This document shows positions 24,657-34,604 of a stretch of 64,000 nucleotides of DNA, one piece after another. Every line of letters begins with the position of its first letter. Within the stretch, counting starts at the first letter, position 1. Below the pieces are notes generated by a model. The model was not told the DNA's origin and did not search any database. It was given only the letters and a program-made list of their open reading frames with translations. A program made the translations under genes and the position numbers. The DNA is from Fratercula arctica (lineage: Eukaryota > Chordata > Aves > Charadriiformes > Alcidae): NCBI GenBank assembly GCA_947846985.1, contig CANTUZ010000023.1, forward strand, positions 4,421,677 through 4,485,676. The letters are read 5' to 3'.

Positions 24657-27600
24657 CTGAAAAGAGTCAAAGGGATAACGGACATAAGCTGCAAATCAAA
24701 CTTCGCCTCCGTGCTAAACTACCTTACCCCAGGGAACAGCCCATTTTAGTAGAATAGTTTTTATAAAGCATTACTTGAACTACCCGAAATACGTACTCAG
24801 GTTGTATATAATGCACTAGAAACAACATCTCGTCTCCCCCTATCTGTCAGCTGCTTTGCTATCACCATACTTCTTCCCTTCATAAACCCTTCCACTCAAA
24901 CTTCTCTTTCCAGACGTTTGAGAGAAAACAACTCGTACCTTAAAGGTAAAAACCGTGTTCGGTAAAGAATGGCTCCCAAGGTCCATTGCACCTCTTTATC
25001 ATAAACCTGCAGAGCTGTTTTCAAATTGCTGTAACTCACAGGAAAAGAGAAGCCACTGTGAAATACTTCATACATCCAGGCAGACTTAAAACACTGGTAC
25101 CTATAGGAAGAGTGGCATAAAGTCAGGCCAGCAGTTACAGAGTCCCAGAGGACTGGGGAGCTCATTTACACACACAATTATCAGTACTTTTTTACAGCTG
25201 ATGCAATATTTAAGGTTATATTCACACTTCCAATGATTTCATTAAATGGATCATTTGGACATGACCTCTCCCTGGCAACTCTGCATGAATGAATTTGCTG
25301 TACAAACACAAATACTCACTTCAATCTGTGGAGATCAGCATGCGATGCATAAAGACCACGGTCAAAACGTTCCCGTAGGACAGACCACTTAGTGGCACAA
25401 TAATCCTTCAAGAAAAGAAAAAAAGAAAAACTTCAACATGGCTTCTGCCTTGAGAAGGAAAAAATGCCGCTAGGTAAGATGCTTTGTAAATACCAAAAGC
25501 TAGAAAACTCGAAAATACGAGCTTTCCTTGTACTGCCAGTAAGTCAGACCACAAATTTCATGGTATTTTCTGTAACATCTTGTTCATTACTTGGCATTTG
25601 TGGTTAAATTAGTACTCAGTAGCACTTACAACTCTTTGGTCATGTACTTGGAGATGAAAAATAGACAACCTATTTTTAGGGCACTGACAAAGCAGGTCAT
25701 ATTCCTCTACTTTATGTTGTAGCCTTACTTTAAAGCTGTCCCCAACAGATTGATCTCTGCTAGGAACAGCACCTGAGAAACTGGTACAAAATGGATAAAG
25801 CAAGAAGAAAAGGAATTCTAACAACAACAAAGACATTCCTAAAAAGAAGCAAGGGGTGGAAGCAGCACGGGCTTCCCCATTAGCAGTAGTTCTGCTGGAA
25901 CTTGACTATCACGAGTCCCGTTCCCTCTAGAGTCAATTTTAATGTTGTGCTTTAAAACAGGTATTCCAAAAGAAAATCCTGTGAGGAAAAGATTCTCTGT
26001 GATAGTTCATTACAGGGTAAAAGGACTTTGGATCTTTAGAGGAAGAGGTTTTTTGCAAGACTTTCAGAACAGAATGCTTCTGGAGAGTAGCTATTTTGAA
26101 TTAGAAAAAGTTTCTCTCAAGAACACTTTACCTTTGCGGCTTTAGTAAATTTAGCAGCGTTGTAGTCTCCTCCCATGCGTAACACGTCCTCGGTGCAGTA
26201 GTAGAACTCAGAGAAACCATAGAATTCACTGTTCTGAAAGTGCACAGCAGGCTGATAGACACCATTAAGAGACGTCTGGGTTTCATTAGTCTTATTCATG
26301 AACGGCTGAATAATTTCACGACACAGATTAAAGTCTCCTGTTCCCCGCAAATACATTGTCTGGCCGTTCTGCTGGATCTCATCCTGAGCATCCAGGGGCA
26401 GGCAAGGATCAAGGTAGGGCGAATCAGAAGTCATGCCAGTCTGTTTGCCCAGCAGCCTGTATAACGGAGCAAGCACAGCAACAGCCGCATATTCAGAAAC
26501 ATCAAGTTCCGAGATACAACAGCATCAAAACAAAGCAGCCCCATCTAAAGAAACTTCAGCATTGCATGCAGCATGCTGTAGAAATTAAGTTTTATGTCAC
26601 GATACTTTACTAAATATATTCAAGTTAAGAGGTTGCTGAGCCTACCGATGCACGGAACCCATATCCCCCAGCCAGCTACCTGTTTTTAAGCACTGTACTG
26701 GTAAACAGACTGTCTTCATATCGCTGGCGTGCTGCATTTCCTCCAAAACCAAGGAACGTTGCAACGTAGACTCTATACACGTGCTCAGTTTGATGAGCAT
26801 CACAGCCCAAGTTGAATTCCGCAAGTAAGTTTTTGGCTACTTCCTCCTGTCGGAAGGCAAGCACCAAGATTAAGTATAAACACTATGAACCAGAATCTAA
26901 AGATGAGTTCTTTGGACAAAGAGATGCCCTCGACATCTTTAAACTCCACTCCTTATTCATCAGTTTTGCTTTTCACAGGTTCATGTTACCTTCTAACTTC
27001 ACAGGGAGGGCAAAGCATATGAATTGCAGAGAACTGCATTATCGCTACTGATACTGAAGGAACTGTAACGGCCAGGAACTGCTGCTATGGATGCTGAAGT
27101 ATATTTTCCTTTGAAAAACTACATGCTGTGGCTACTAATCTCAATGCTACCACTTCTGACCGAGTCCCCACACCACTGACTGCTAGGCCAGGTAGATTTA
27201 TGGTCCGCCCAGCAGAGCTGTTCTTCATTTTCCAATCTGGAGTTCTCAAGCTTTTCAGGAGACCTGTCAGTCACTCAGCTCTGCTCACATACCATACGTC
27301 AGTCACTTGCGGTAGCTTTTCAGCTATTCAAGAGCTGTGCAGCAGAAGCACTTCATATAGAACGTGCTCAGATATGTAGCGTAACACTGTGTGGCTTCCA
27401 ACTGACATTGTAAATGCAAAACAGCAGTAGGACTGTAAGCGTCACAGTCAGTTATTTGACTCTCTTATCATTCTCTGTCTGGGAACCCAGACAGGTTCCA
27501 TGACCAGAATACCTATTTTATATCGGCTTATGTTCAGATAGAGCCATACAACAGTTGTCATATCAATTGTCTGCAACTCTTCCGGTTTCCAATTCATATT

Positions 27601-30600
27601 TACTGGGGCAGTTTGCTCCGAATCGAAACGCCCATACTTTTGTTTAACAGCCCAAACTATTTGTTACAGCAGCTGCCTGAAAGGCAATGTAGTTATCAAA
27701 GCCTGCAATAATGAAAACCCATCATTTCACAGAAGATTACAAAAATTAAATATATATACACACATCATTATAACAGTACATTGAGAGTCAAAACATATGG
27801 CTTTTAGGCTATTCTTACTTTCGATAATTTCTCAGTTCAGTTAATAGGAAATTATCCAATATAAAAAAAAATCAGGAATTACTCTAGAACTCAGTGGAGT
27901 GAAGTTAGAGCAATTTATGTTCCATTTAAGACTTGTAACAAAGAAATTTGCTTCTTACAACAGATGAACTGTGCTGAGAATGTAGGTGGTATTTAAACAG
28001 ACTGTACTGTTACCCCCTGTCCTGTTAATTCAGTTTCTATCAATCCAACTTAAAGGAAAAAGCCATTTCTTATATAAGAAGAATCTTTCACACAAAGCTT
28101 CTGGGTTCTAAACTCCAGAATACAGTCTCTCTTAAGTATAAGAAATTTAAAACTTGTACATAAATACAGGCACACACACAAAGAAATGCACGTCCACTTA
28201 AACTTAAAAGTTAGTGGCAAATTATAGGAATGGAAATAAACGTTTGAATGAACAAAATACAAATGAATTGCTTAGCTGATGAAGGACTCGTATTTGCCAT
28301 CTTCTCTTGCCTTGGGTTTGGAATGTGATGTAATGAAGAATAGGACTCAAAACAAAGAAAACAAAACAACAGATACACATTAAATAAAACCAAAAGGAAA
28401 AGAAGAAAGTTGCACAGATAATAACCTGCTGCGAAGAGGCAAAGCTTACAGTTTTAGGGACTTCGTATGCTATCTGAGTCGACACTCCGCCCATGTCAAG
28501 AATACCCACTGTCCTCTTACGAAAGATGGCCTCTTTGTTTTCATTGCCCGGGACATGCACCTCCACAATCGCTTCATCCTCTGGATAAAACATGGAAAAG
28601 GCATTGAGAAATACAACTAGGGTGGTCTAAAGCAGCACTACACTACTTCTAGTTAACTATTTTTTTGTAGCAATGCAGATCATTGAAATTTCACATACAA
28701 ATTAAACCAACATCAGCATCTGCACAGGCACTGTTCACTAACATCTCTATCTAAAATCACACCACCAACAGTAAAAGCACAGGAATGTACTTAAGTCCTT
28801 CCTAAAATCCGATTCACAATTAAGATGCTTACCATCATCTGTATGTTCAAATCTTCCAAGGACAAAGTTGATGCCAATCCATGCATATACTCCTACGTGC
28901 ATAAGAAAACATATTTCAGGACTATCTGGTACATATCATCTTAAAAACAAAGAGGGATTTTTTGCATATGAGTTATTAAGATATATCACTGATCGCATTT
29001 TATTACATAAAATACTTCAAAGTTAAACAGTCCTGACAAGTTATTCTATTCCTTCTATCCCAAATCAAGGCTGCAATAAAAATCCTATCTCAATGTATCA
29101 AAGACAGTTTGATGTGTAAATTTCAGAATTAAGCACATTAGCTTTTAAATTGATTTTAAGCCTCTAGTGAGCTAATCACATCAAAACATCTCTCCTTTAG
29201 AAACTATTTTTCCCTGCAAAGTTTCTTTCATCAAGGATGTTGTGCCTTATCTCTACCCTTCCCTCCCCAAAGCCAGGGAAAATGCACTAAAATTCCTGCT
29301 AAACACAGATAAGTTATTTTCCCTGCTAATTAGAAAACATTTAGACAAGTTGCAAGATCACAGCAGATGATCATCTCCACACTCCATATGTTGCTACTGA
29401 GGAAAAAGGTCTCTCAGCCGAACGAGAATTTTAAAAAGCAACAGAAAACAATTCTCCAAGTTGTACGTGAAAGTAATAAACATTTCAAAAATTATTTTCC
29501 CAATGTTAACCTACCTTCCTGTTTCCCTGAAATAACCTCTGCATGCGAGTCCGAAAACAGAAAATCAAAATGCACGGGAATATCAGTGAGCAGATCTTCA
29601 AGTATTGCCTTCTGCTGGCTGCAAAATTACATTTTGGAACAGTTAAAAATAGTCAGACACACCAGGATCGCTAGTCTAAATGCTAAAAATAAGACAGCCA
29701 ATAACCTTTCTGGCAGAATCCTCATTCCTGCAGTACACAGAATATAAAGAGGAGTCTCTTTGTGTTTTGCACGTGGCACATGTTCAGCAGCAAAGCTCAG
29801 AAGTGGAGAAATATAATCACTGACCTTTTCAGGAGAGCTGGCAAACTCCGAAATGCCTAGTGAAACAGAAAAATACGAGAGGGGAGCAACTCAAGCTTTG
29901 GTTATCAAGATTTTGCAGGAAATACCCAACACAGAGGAAAAACGAACTACCCAAAGCCAAACCCAGGTAATGAACTACAGAAACAAGAAAATAAGAGCGA
30001 AGCTAATACTTTATCATTCTCCACACATTAAACAAAGACCTGTATTAGGTATATTACCTATTTATATAATTGGCTCAAATAGCTTTACAGAAAGCCAATT
30101 ATTTATTCACTAAACAAAGAGAACCAAGTTAAATGATAACTGAACCGGCACCTGTCTCAGTCCACAGAGAAACCTCTCCCTCCTGCCCGTCAGTGTCATG
30201 TTTCAAGCTTTACAGCTGAACAAAGCTCTCTGCAAACAAAACCCAAAGCAATCTGGAGGAGTGCCATGCTGGCAACTCACAAGTGTCCTTTAACCAGACA
30301 CTTCAAATACACGGTTGGAAAAAGCAAAGTTAGGATAGACAACTATCTAGAAAAATCACATCTAAAATGAATTTCTTTCCAGTACCTGGTTTAATTTTCA
30401 TAACCACTGGTTTTCTGGTTTTGTCCCTCATCTGTTTGATGTCCAGCAGATCATGAGGATTACCATTGTGTCTTGGCCAACAATACACAAAAATACGAGA
30501 GCCGCTGCTGCCACAGTCCACAACGATTCCATAGTTCAGATTGGGGTTGTTTGTATCTGTAGCTTCAGTATCAGTTACTCGGGCAAGGTATCTAGAAGAA

Positions 30601-31493
30601 AACTAGGCATTACTATGTGGCAATTAAGTTCCATATGGAAGTTTTTCTCAACATCAGACTCAAAACAGGACAACAGTTTCCATCGTAGGAATCACACTCT
30701 TTTCACTATTACACTGTTGCTGGAGAAAAAAACAGTATCAAAAGTAATTTCCAAAATAATTTATTATGCAATATTTTTTGCACCTATAGTGTCACTGTGC
30801 TGCTACAATACATATATTACAGATATTATATAGTAGATACAGATATTAGAAAGTTGAATTACTGATAAATTAAAACCAACCCAGATAAGGAAAGCTTCAT
30901 TAAAAAAGCAGGAAGCTTTACTCATGCTTTTCTCCCATTCATGTATATTACAGTCACAACCTGTCAGTGTTTTCTTTTTCACACCAAAACTACATTTCAT
31001 TCCTTTTCATAAAAGTCTTTCCAACTCTCACCTGTGGAATCTTTTGTCCCTGTATGCACGCCCATACTTATTGCGGATGACTACCAGAGAGTAGTAAAGC
31101 AGAGAGACAGCAGCAGCAAGTATTCCTATCACCACAATCTGTCGCAAAGTGGTGTTGAGAATACGCGGACATCCCACCGGAGAGATGCTGAAGTGCCAAG
31201 AAGCAGGAAGCAAACATGAGATGCTGATCCTAAAATTCAAAGAGGATAATCTGCTTTAAAAACTAACTTCATTACCAAGAAGCACAATACATTCCGAAAC
31301 AAGCTAAGGACAAACAGATTCTTCATAAAACTTTTCACTTTGCTCTGCTCTAGCTTTGCTTTGCTCATGCTCTGGCTTGAGTGTAGCCAAGATACTATTC
31401 CCACCTCTAAATTCATGATTAGGTTCCCTGTCCTTCACTCAAAAGACATCACAATTTCATTTGACAGTTCCTTTAGGATTCTTACCTCCCCAT
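24428..31493 (-). CDS. ENTPD4: ENTPD4, Golgi/lysosomal nucleoside diphosphatase (LALP70/UDPase), whole gene
   Basis: Joining 12 coding exons (24428-24656, 24939-25100, 25320-25405, 26132-26456, 26680-26846, 28426-28580, 28833-28892, 29515-29618, 29706-29856, 30386-30591, 31032-31229, 31486-31493) gives 1851 nt: 616 codons plus TGA, the length of the human protein, with all GT-AG junctions in phase. ENTPD4 hydrolyses UDP and other nucleotides in the Golgi/lysosome lumen, so that UMP can exchange for nucleotide sugars. Visible features are an N-terminal membrane anchor (about 34-54); apyrase-conserved regions VVDCGSSGSRI (92-102), CTAGMRIL (178-185), EGVYAWIGIN with the catalytic-base Glu (222) and GILDMGGVSTQ (268-278); an FLGFGGNAARQRY segment (325-337); an NKTNET glycosylation site; and a C-terminal membrane segment (about 562-583). 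This two-anchor layout is typical of ENTPD4 and its close paralogue ENTPD7. Both the wording and the synteny with LOXL2 and SLC25A37 favour ENTPD4. Confidence 0.97.
24939..25100 (-). CDS. ENTPD4: ENTPD4 coding exon 11
   Basis: Acceptor cttcctatag at 25,101-25,102, donor TTTAAG|GTACGA. Encodes YQCFKSAWMYEVF through DKEVQWTLGAILYRTRF and LPLR, the C-terminal lobe of the apyrase fold. Phase 2 at both ends. Confidence 0.96.
25320..25405 (-). CDS. ENTPD4: ENTPD4 coding exon 10
   Basis: Acceptor tttcttttcttgaag, donor ATTGAA|GTGAGT. Encodes DYCATKWSVLRERFDR through LYASHADLHRLK; the last Lys codon is split with the next exon. Confidence 0.95.
26132..26456 (-). CDS. ENTPD4: ENTPD4 coding exon 9 (largest)
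   Basis: Acceptor ccgttatacag, donor GCAAAG|GTAAAG. Encodes LLGKQTGMTSDSPYLDPC, the NKTNET glycosylation sequon, FYGFSEFYYCTEDVLRMGG and ends AAK. The conserved FYGFSEFYY segment lies in the nucleotide-binding region of the family. Confidence 0.97.
26680..26846 (-). CDS. ENTPD4: ENTPD4 coding exon 8
   Basis: Acceptor gccttccgacag, donor AAACAG|GTAGCT. Encodes EEVAKNLLAEFNLGCD, HVYRVYVATFLGFGGNAAR and the following variable stretch to NR. Confidence 0.96.
28426..28580 (-). CDS. ENTPD4: ENTPD4 coding exon 7 with ACR4 and an internal alternative donor
   Basis: Acceptor ttttatccag, donor TCGCAGCAG|GTTATT. Encodes EDEAIVEVHVPGNENKE and the nucleotide-binding motif GILDMGGVSTQIAYE. A second donor (AAAACT|GTAAGC, GT at 28,448-28,449) lies exactly 24 nt upstream of the exon end. 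Using it would delete VSFASSQQ in frame, matching the LALP70/LALP70v isoform difference known in mammals. Confidence 0.95.
28833..28892 (-). CDS. ENTPD4: ENTPD4 coding exon 6 (60 nt)
   Basis: Acceptor atgcacgtag, donor GATGATG|GTAAGC. Encodes VYAWIGINFVLGRF then EHTDD. With the preceding exon it forms ACR3, which carries the catalytic Glu. Phase 1 at both ends. Confidence 0.93.
29515..29618 (-). CDS. ENTPD4: ENTPD4 coding exon 5
   Basis: Acceptor gtaattttgcag, donor AGGAAG|GTAGGT. Encodes QQKAILEDLLTDIPVHFDF then LFSDSHAEVISGKQE; the final Glu is the start of ACR3. Confidence 0.93.
29706..29856 (-). CDS. ENTPD4: ENTPD4 coding exon 4
   Basis: Acceptor ctgtttcactag, donor AGAAAG|GTTATT. Encodes ISEFASSPEKVSDYISPLL, HVPRAKHKETPLY and ACR2 (ILCTAGMRILPE). 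Confidence 0.93.
30386..30591 (-). CDS. ENTPD4: ENTPD4 coding exon 3 with ACR1
   Basis: Acceptor gttttcttctag, donor AAACCAG|GTACTG. Encodes YLARVTDTEATDTNNPNLN, the phosphate-binding ACR1 (VVDCGSSGSRIFVY), CWPRHNGNPHDLLDI and PVVMKIKPG. Confidence 0.96.
31032..31229 (-). CDS. ENTPD4: ENTPD4 coding exon 2 with N-terminal membrane anchor
   Basis: Acceptor ctctttgaattttag at 31,230-31,231, donor CCACAG|GTGAGA. Encodes ISISCLLPASWHFSISPVG, then the membrane segment around IVVIGILAAAVSLLYYSLVV, and NKYGRAYRDKRFHR. The frame stays open upstream into the intron, but the acceptor shows the exon starts at the G completing Arg3, so the start codon is in the preceding exon. Confidence 0.95.
31486..31493 (-). 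CDS. ENTPD4: ENTPD4 start-codon mini-segment (8 coding nt)
   Basis: The sequence ATGGGGAG|GTAAGAA encodes Met-Gly and two bases of Arg, exactly the phase needed by the next exon and matching the mammalian MGR N terminus. It is the 3' end of a 118-nt exon (31,486-31,603), too short for any ORF scan. Confidence 0.9.
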
Positions 31494-31603
31494 TTTGGGA
31501 TATGACCAGCAGAGAGAAAGACCAGCTGGTATTCAAACATCAGCCGGTCACCTCAGACTGACAAGGCACATCAACCGTGCTCAAAGCCATTGTGCTTCTG
31601 TTC
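31494..31603 (-). other. ENTPD4: ENTPD4 5' UTR in exon 2, with an upstream ORF
   Basis: Starts after the acceptor gttttctttttaattcag (AG at 31,604-31,605). The leader has an upstream ATG at 31,588-31,590 opening a 16-codon uORF that ends TGA before the main start. A second upstream ATG just after it opens an out-of-frame overlapping reading frame. Confidence 0.75.
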
Positions 31604-31635
31604 CTGAATTAAAAAGAAAACACAGATGATCTTCT

Positions 31636-32110
31636 AGATAGCATTATGAAGAGCGCTTCCAGCAGGCTGAGGAGGTGATCCTTCCCCTCTACTCAGCACT
31701 GGTGAGGCCACATTTAGAGTACTCGGTCCAGTTTGGGGCTCCCAAGGAAAAGAAATACATAGAGCAAGTTCAGTGTAGGGCCATGAGGATGATGAATGTT
31801 CTGAAGCATCTCTCACATGATTAAGAGACTGAGAAAGCTGGGCCTGTTTTGACTAAGAGGAGATGCCACTCACCAATGCATATAGATATCTGACTGGAGA
31901 ACCTAAAGGAAGCAAACTCTTCTCAGTGGTGCCCAGTGACAGGACAAGAGACATAGGCACAAACCAAAACACAGGACATTCCATCTGAACATAAGAAAAA
32001 AACCATGAGGGTGGTGGGACACTGGAACAGATTGCTCAGAGAGACTATGTGATCTCCATCCTCGCAAATATTCAAACCCTGACTGGACACAGACCCAGGC
32101 AACTCACTTT
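31636..32110 (+). repeat. Old CR1 LINE copy in ENTPD4 intron 1
   Basis: Diverged CR1 body in plus orientation: cttcccctctactcagcact, then ggtgaggccacatttagagt, and later ttctcagtggtgcccagtga and caggacaagagacataggca. It lies between ENTPD4 exons 1 and 2 and is much more diverged than the copies at 34-41 kb. Confidence 0.85.
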
Positions 32111-32858
32111 GGATCACAACTGTGCACTGCGCTGCCCAGGGAGCCAACAAAAGGTAGGCACAGGCAGCAGCGCACCTGCTACACAAGATCTTTACAAACG
32201 TTTTCAGCTCCACTACCACCCACAAAGCCAGTCCCCAAAACACAAAGACTCCAAACATAATAAAACACCAGCAACGTTAAAAAACCCCACAAAACAAGCA
32301 CCACACAAATGCCGACACTTCAGCACAGGTCAGGACTGTCACTCTCTTTCCACCACCCCTAGCTGGCCTCACGGCCCTCCCACACACGCCCCATCCTGCC
32401 CGAGGTGCCACGAAGTCCTTGTGCAGGTGCCAAACCGCAGCCGCCCGCTCCCGCTCCGACCGGCGCCCACAAACCAGAACCGGGCAGCAGCAGGGAGGAG
32501 AAGGGGCTGGGGGACAGGCTCCAGCAGGGCCCGCGGGGCTGCGGAGAACCCCCGGGGGCTGCGAGGAACTCCCGCCCCTTCCTCACAGCCCCAGCAGCAG
32601 GGAGGCCCCAGGGCCCGGAGGGCTGCGGGGCACCCCCAGCCCTCCGTCAGAGCCCCAGAAGCCGGCAGGCCGCAGCGCCGACCCCGGCCCGGTCAGACCC
32701 TCCACCCCGCTCCGCTCCGCTCCCCAGAAATACACCGAGGCCCCCTCCCGGCAGCCCAGAGGCGCTGCCCCCGCCCCGGAAGGACCCTCCCCACTGGCGC
32801 CCGTTCCCCCCATCCCCTCCCTCAGCAGGGGGCCCGGGAAGCCACAGGCCGCGCTCAC

Positions 32859-32912
32859 CTGCCGGCCCGCCGCCGGCCCGCCGCATAGCAACCAGCCCCT
32901 GCGCCACTTCCG
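32859..32912 (-). other. ENTPD4: ENTPD4 noncoding exon 1 (5' limit uncertain)
   Basis: The donor GGCAG|GTGAGC (GT at 32,857-32,858) on the minus strand fits a first exon inside the CpG island. Its ATG (32,884-32,886) would be out of phase with ENTPD4. When spliced to the next exon it would give a 16-codon uORF ending TGA, so the exon is probably untranslated leader. The upstream end is inferred from the ETS-type motif. Confidence 0.65.
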
Positions 32913-32959
32913 GGTCCCGCCGCCGGATGTGACGCACACACGTGGCGCAGGGGCACGTG
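32905..32959 (-). promoter_or_regulatory. ENTPD4: ENTPD4 core promoter motifs: ETS site and two E-boxes
   Basis: An ETS/GABP-like site (acccggaagtg on the minus strand, 32,905-32,915) lies at the likely start site. Just upstream are two CACGTG E-boxes at 32,939-32,944 and 32,954-32,959, 15 bp apart. E-boxes of this type bind USF, MYC/MAX or TFEB/TFE3 proteins. There is no TATA box. Confidence 0.55.
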
Positions 32960-32984
32960 GTGGTGGGCTGGGAAGGGATTCCCC

Positions 32985-33078
32985 GGGGGGCGTGGCCACA
33001 CGGGGGAGGCGTGGCCAGCAGTGGGGGGGCGTGGTTAGACCTGGGGGCGTGGTCATTCCAGGGGGCGTGGCCAGGGAG
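32985..33078 (+). repeat. Five GGGGGCGTGG-type repeats upstream of ENTPD4
   Basis: The motif ggggcgtgg(c/t)(c/t) recurs five times at about 17-24 bp spacing, one copy with an A (gggaggcgtggcc). Each copy matches the KLF/Sp-type GC/CACCC box. This may be a cluster of binding sites or a short degenerate minisatellite. Confidence 0.7.
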
Positions 33079-33098
33079 GCGGCGATGAATTAATATTA

Positions 33099-33225
33099 AT
33101 TTCTAGGGCTGTGCAAGCTGTGCCTTACACTGCCGCTATAAACAGGCAAATCTAAATATACAGACGGTACATAAACATATAGATAGAGATTTAGAAATAG
33201 AAATATAAGTATTTGTTTATATGTC
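33099..33225 (+). repeat. AT-rich duplicated block, copy A
   Basis: Shares, in order, ctgtgcaagct, ttacactgcc, tataaacag, caaat, taaatataca and further A/T-rich wording with copy B at 33,850-33,985. The copies are diverged, about 750 bp apart and in the same orientation. I do not recognise the family. Confidence 0.6.
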
Positions 33226-33227
33226 AT

Positions 33228-33620
33228 TGCTATGGCTTAAGAAACCCACAATGTATTGTCGTTTAGACAATTATTCTCTCACCCGATGATCCGGGAAGGG
33301 GAATTGGGGTAAAACAAGGAAACACAAGGGTTGAAACATAAACAGATTGAATAGGAAAAGTCTAAATAATTAACATTAATAATACTAAAGAACCAGTGTT
33401 GATCCCCATACCAATATAAAATACACCAATAAAAATCATACCCAGCCCGTTCCCTCCGCTGGGGGCAGCCAGTGTGGGACCCTGCGAGGGCTCGGGGCTC
33501 TGGGACCAGGGCAAGGAACTCTCAGGATCACAGCCATCATAGGAGTGAGAGAAAACTCCTCAGCAAACTCTCTAATTTCTATGGAATGTGCCGTTCATGG
33601 TATGAAATAATCCCATTGTT
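33228..33620 (-). mobile_element. Possible LTR-like interspersed repeat remnant
   Basis: Read on the minus strand, the segment ends ttaagccatagca, which resembles the terminus of avian ERVL-type LTRs (ttaaaccacgaca-like), preceded by T-rich and pyrimidine-rich sequence typical of an LTR. No gag, pol or env reading frame is associated, so it would be a solo LTR. The 5' limit is not seen; an unknown nonviral repeat is equally possible. Confidence 0.25.
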
Positions 33621-33849
33621 GGCACCTTGGGTCAAGTGCCCGGGTCTCGCTCCTCCTCGTCCCCGCACCTGGGGAGCTGGAAAACACTGAGATCTGGAAT
33701 CCCACATACCATCGCCGGCTATAAAGTAAGTATTTTCACCAATTCAGACACCAGAGTCTTCTAAAAGTGCAGTTTTCCCAGGCATTAGCAGAGAAATGGG
33801 TCCTGTGTCGCTCAAACCAGAACAATTATAAATATACAATGGTAGTGTA

Positions 33850-33985
33850 GCACCTGCAGGGATGTGCAAGCTATAAATTACACTGCCCGTATAAACAGAC
33901 AATTATAAATATACAAACAGCATATAAAAATACAAATAAAAATTTACAAATATAAGCACACAAACGTAAATATATGTTTATGTGT
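33850..33985 (+). repeat. AT-rich duplicated block, copy B
   Basis: Second copy of the block at 33,099-33,225. A smaller motif, ataaatatacaatggta(g/t)t followed by gtagc(a/g)cctg, occurs both just before it (about 33,830-33,856) and just after it (about 33,988-34,015). The area is thus locally duplicated more than once. Confidence 0.6.
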
Positions 33986-34604
33986 TATAAATATACAATG
34001 GTATTGTAGCGCCTGTCATAAAGGCATAAATATTTATGACTAAGTCATAAATAAACGGATCTGGTTTAAAAAAATATATATATAAAAAAGCCTCTCCGTG
34101 CCTTGAAGGGGCTGAAAATCTACCGGGGAAGGAAGGGACCCTCCTGCGCGTTGCCACTGAGCGGCAGCACAGCTGCTGGGAGAAAGCGGAAAAAAAAAGG
34201 TTCTCCTGCCAACTAGAATGTGTTAATAAGAGGAAAAACGCCAGGGAACGGCTGGGGAGCTTTGAGGGGGGGGGGGTGAGTGGGTCTGGGGAGCGGTGCC
34301 CGGGGTCCCCAGTGAGTTTCAGCCCCGTCCCGGTGGCTGCAGTGACATCGAGCGTGGCCTCGTGTCCTGGCACAGGTTTGGAGGGTGATTGCATGAAGTT
34401 CTCCTGGGTCAACCGCAGCTTTTCCAGGGGTATCCGATGCGCTGGGTGATTTTGTAAGGTCACAAATGGGTGCCCTGTGGTCCCTACCACTTCCCAGAAA
34501 GAAGGAGGGGGACCTGCTGGGCTTCTCTGCTTCTTCTCCTGCCCTCTGCCATGGCAAACTGCTGCCCTACAGGCTTGGCCTTCATCCCTGGGAGCCCAGC
34601 AGGA

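Larger units (their letters stand above)
32380..33085. promoter_or_regulatory. ENTPD4: CpG island covering ENTPD4 exon 1
   Basis: Strong jump in GC and CpG content relative to both flanks, bracketing the noncoding first exon. Long open frames here on both strands (up to 279 codons) are explained by base composition: they are Pro/Arg/Gly-rich without a recognisable domain. Confidence 0.85.

Noticed and set aside
25609..25836. 75-codon minus-strand frame inside an ENTPD4 intron
   Set aside because: Not needed to complete the in-phase ENTPD4 reading frame and shows no family similarity.
31028..31240. ENTPD4 start inside the exon at 31.2 kb
   Set aside because: That frame opens with TTG in intron sequence before a clear acceptor; the ATGGGGAG|GT exon at 31,486-31,493 supplies the correct start and phase.
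32859..32886. Exon 1 ATG as the ENTPD4 start
   Set aside because: Spliced to either following exon it is out of frame with the protein; spliced to exon 2 it stops after 16 codons.
32049..32888. 279-codon plus-strand frame in the ENTPD4 CpG island
   Set aside because: Pro/Arg/Gly/Ala-rich, overlapped by other open frames on both strands, no domain; an effect of high GC.
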